In this document: positions 61,901 to 64,000 of the stretch, one piece after another
How the letters are laid out: each line of letters starts with the position of its first letter
Position numbering within the stretch: position 1 is the stretch's first letter
DNA from: Siphonodentalium dalli
Lineage: Eukaryota > Mollusca > Scaphopoda > Gadilida > Siphonodentaliidae
DNA length: 64,000 nucleotides
Assembly: GCA_032622095.1 (NCBI GenBank)
Contig: CP136064.1
Span: 187,286,209 to 187,350,208 of the forward strand
Direction: 5' to 3'
Notes under the pieces: generated by a model
Database searches by the model: none
What the model was told of the DNA's origin: nothing
What the model saw: the letters and a program-made list of their open reading frames with translations, nothing else
Program-made: the position numbers and the translations under genes

Positions 61901-62480
61901 TGAATGCAGTAAAATACTATTTTATGTAGAGTTATTATTTATCATTTGTTTGTAGCTCGTATATGCGTATACACTTAGTATGCATCTTCGACTCAAATAG
62001 ATTTATTTGTTTCTTATTTACTGTTTACAATATTAGACGGTGTCTTATAAATGGTTTGATTTAAGTACAGTCCCACTTCGGGAGGAAACAATTAATTACT
62101 TTAACATCTTTTAAAACTGCTCATATTACAAATTTACAATACTGTTGAACTCTCCAAACAAAAGAAAGTATTAATTAACGTTCCAGTCAGCTAGTCTGTT
62201 AGCGATTTTGGCTAGGTGCCTTCCAATCGTATAACAAACGTTGGTTATGTCTTATCGTCCAGTGTACATAATGAACAGGGCTATGGTTACGTGTAAAGAA
62301 ATGTGTAATGGATCATGTTTTAATTACATGTAATTAAAAGTAATGAATTACTTCACAAAAAAATCAAGTAAAGCAATTGCGTTTTGATTACTTTTTGTCC
62401 CCCTCACACGACATTCTTTGGATGACTATAATAATGACCCTCGCTCGTCCGTCTACCCGGAACTTTGGCCGAGCCTGTAT
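58980..62480. other. Downstream of the WSC-mucin gene; no gene seen
   Basis: It holds the inverted repeat segments at 60390-60490 and 60600-60934. Short frames (83 codons at 59622 on the minus strand, 72 codons at 61171) show no recognised domain. Confidence 0.45.
60784..60934. repeat. Foldback element, about 151 bp
   Basis: The arms are ATCTACACTTTTTTGGTTGG and inverse. The inner arms share AATTTCCACG. The element is the right part of a repeat (60600-60934) that also occurs in opposite orientation at about 17745-18040. Confidence 0.7.
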
Positions 62481-62484
62481 TCTG

Positions 62485-64000
62485 TCATTTGGAAGTCGTT
62501 TCAAAAATGCGACGTGTTTTCTCGGTTACGGTTACAAATGATTGGCAGGGAATAACTCCAACTAGAAAAATGAAAATATTTCACCCATCCTTGTTAAAAA
62601 CTGGTTACAAAGTTACATTTGCAAGTCGTTTCAAAAATGCGACGTGTTTTCGCGGTTACGGTTACAAATGATTGGCAGAGAATAACTCCAACTAGAAAAA
62701 TGAAAATATTTCACCCATCCTTGTTAAAAAATGGTTACAAAGTTACATTTGGAAGTCGTTTCAAAAATGCGACGTGTTTTCGCAGTTACGGTTACAAATG
62801 ATTGGCAGGGATAACTCCAATTAGAAAAATGAAAATATTTCACCTATCCTTGTTAAAAAAGGGTTACAAAGTTACATTTGCAAGTCGTTTAAAAAATGCG
62901 ACGTGTTTTCGCGGTTACGGTTACATTTGGAAGTCGTTTCAAAAATGCGACGTGTTTTCGCGGTTACGGTTACAAATGATTGGCAGAGAATAACTCCAAC
63001 TAGAAAAATGAAAATATTTCACCCATCCTTGGTAGAAACTGGTTACAAAGTTACATTTGGAAGTCGTTTCAAAAATGCGACGTGTTTTCGCGGTTACGGT
63101 TATATTTGGAAGTCGTTTCAAAAATGCGTCGTGTTTTCTCGGTTACGGTTACAAATGATTGGCAGGGAATAACTCCAACTAGAAAAATGAAAATATTTCA
63201 CCCGTACATTTGCAAGTCGTTTCAAAAATGCGACGTGTTTTCGCGGTTACGGTTACATTTGGAAGTCGTTTAAAAAATGCGACGTGTTTTCGCGGTTACG
63301 GTTACAAATGATTGGCAGTGAATAACTGCAACTAGAAAAATGAAAATATTTCACCCATCCTTGTTAAAAACTGGTTACAAAGTTACATTTGGAAGTCGTT
63401 TCAAAAATGCGACGTGTTTTCGCGGTTACGGTTACAAATGATTGGCAGAGAATAACTCCAACTAGAAAAATGAAAATATTTCACCCATCCTTGTTAAAAA
63501 CTGGTTACAAAGTTACATTTGGAAGTCGTTTCAAAAATGCGACGTGTTTTCGCGGTTACGGTTACATTTGGAAGTCGTTTAAAAAATGCGACGTGTTTTC
63601 TCGGTTACGGTTACAAATGATTGGCAGCGATAACTCCAACAAGAAAAATGAAAATATTTCACCTATCCTTGTTAAAAAAGGGTTACAAAGTTACATTTGC
63701 AAGTCGTTTAAAAAATGCGACGTGTTTTCGCGGTTACGGTTACATTTGGAAGTCGTTTAAAAAATGCGACGTGTTTTCGCGGTTACGGTTACAAATGATT
63801 GGCAGAGAATAACTCCAACTAGAAAAATGAAAATATTTCACCCATCCTTGTTAGAAACTGGTTACAAAGTTACATTTGGAAGTCGTTTCAAAAATGCGAC
63901 GTGTTTTCGCGGTTACGGTTATATTTGAAAGTCGTTTCAAAAATGCGTCGTGTTTTCTCGGTTACGATTACAAATGATTGGCAGGGAATAACTCCAACTA
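62485..64000 (+). repeat. Composite satellite: 130-bp and 49-bp units, open at right edge
   Basis: The phrase AAGTCGTTTCAAAAATGCGA (or a variant) starts units at 62491, 62621, 62751, 62880, 62929, 63059, 63108, 63212, 63261, 63391, 63521, 63570, 63699, 63748, 63878 and 63927. Steps are 130 or 129 (long), 49 (short) and one 104 (a long unit with a deletion). The short unit is just the phrase plus CGCGGTTACGGTTACATTTG; the long one adds ATGATTGGCAG...ACCCATCC...GGTTACAAAG. Overlapping short frames on both strands change with unit order and are not genes. The array runs past the window end. Confidence 0.92.

Noticed and set aside
62465-63812. Repeated Lys/Arg-rich frames and a CRISPR-like look in the terminal array
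   Set aside because: Unit steps of 49 and 130 bp change the frame between units, stops recur, and the spacers are themselves repeats. This is a satellite in a eukaryote, not a CRISPR array.

Overview
The window looks like nuclear DNA of a mollusc, most likely a bivalve. It is AT-rich and gene-poor. It is full of TACATGTA-type motifs, foldback elements, LINE and SINE remnants, and a repeat ending in a C-run/G-run hairpin of a kind common in bivalve genomes. The protein-coding traces are split by GT-AG introns. No prokaryotic-style gene cluster, rRNA, tRNA or CRISPR array is visible. Species cannot be fixed from the sequence alone.

The main host gene is on the + strand and is spread over at least 40 kb. 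Four exons join in one reading frame, all at phase-1 junctions: 17078-17203 and 36393-36554 (the two halves of an eight-cysteine WSC domain), 37956-38471 (a Thr-rich mucin-like repeat exon) and 57112-57728 (a second mucin-like exon, a short Cys motif, a transmembrane segment and the stop). The product would be a WSC-mucin single-pass membrane protein. The first exon with the signal peptide was not securely found. Almost everything between these exons is intronic repeat.

Inside the introns lie other coding remnants: a frameshifted exon of an uncharacterised invertebrate protein family (34030-35077); an intact 536-codon Crypton-type tyrosine recombinase (44975-46585); a 5'-truncated LINE on the minus strand (47590-48541); a degenerate C2H2 zinc-finger locus on the minus strand (50579-51592); and a LINE with endonuclease, reverse transcriptase and a C-terminal Cys/His motif, broken by two frameshifts and two stops (51864-55212).

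Repeats, left to right: dispersed SINE/MITE-like families (0-17 kb); a 774-bp terminal-inverted-repeat element (9.25-10.02 kb); a family flanked by TTAA, including a nested insertion at 13 kb; foldback elements with CAGTAATGCC ends (8.4, 29.0 and 31.6 kb); a 383-bp tandem repeat (21.8-23.6 kb); a tRNA-derived SINE (25.0-25.4 kb); a ~175-bp array ending in the bivalve hairpin (36.8-37.4 kb); three tandem copies of a 1.28-kb unit (40.1-43.96 kb); a Mutator-like non-autonomous element with a 9-bp target duplication (58.2-59.0 kb); and a composite 49/130-bp satellite that runs off the right edge (62.5-64.0 kb).
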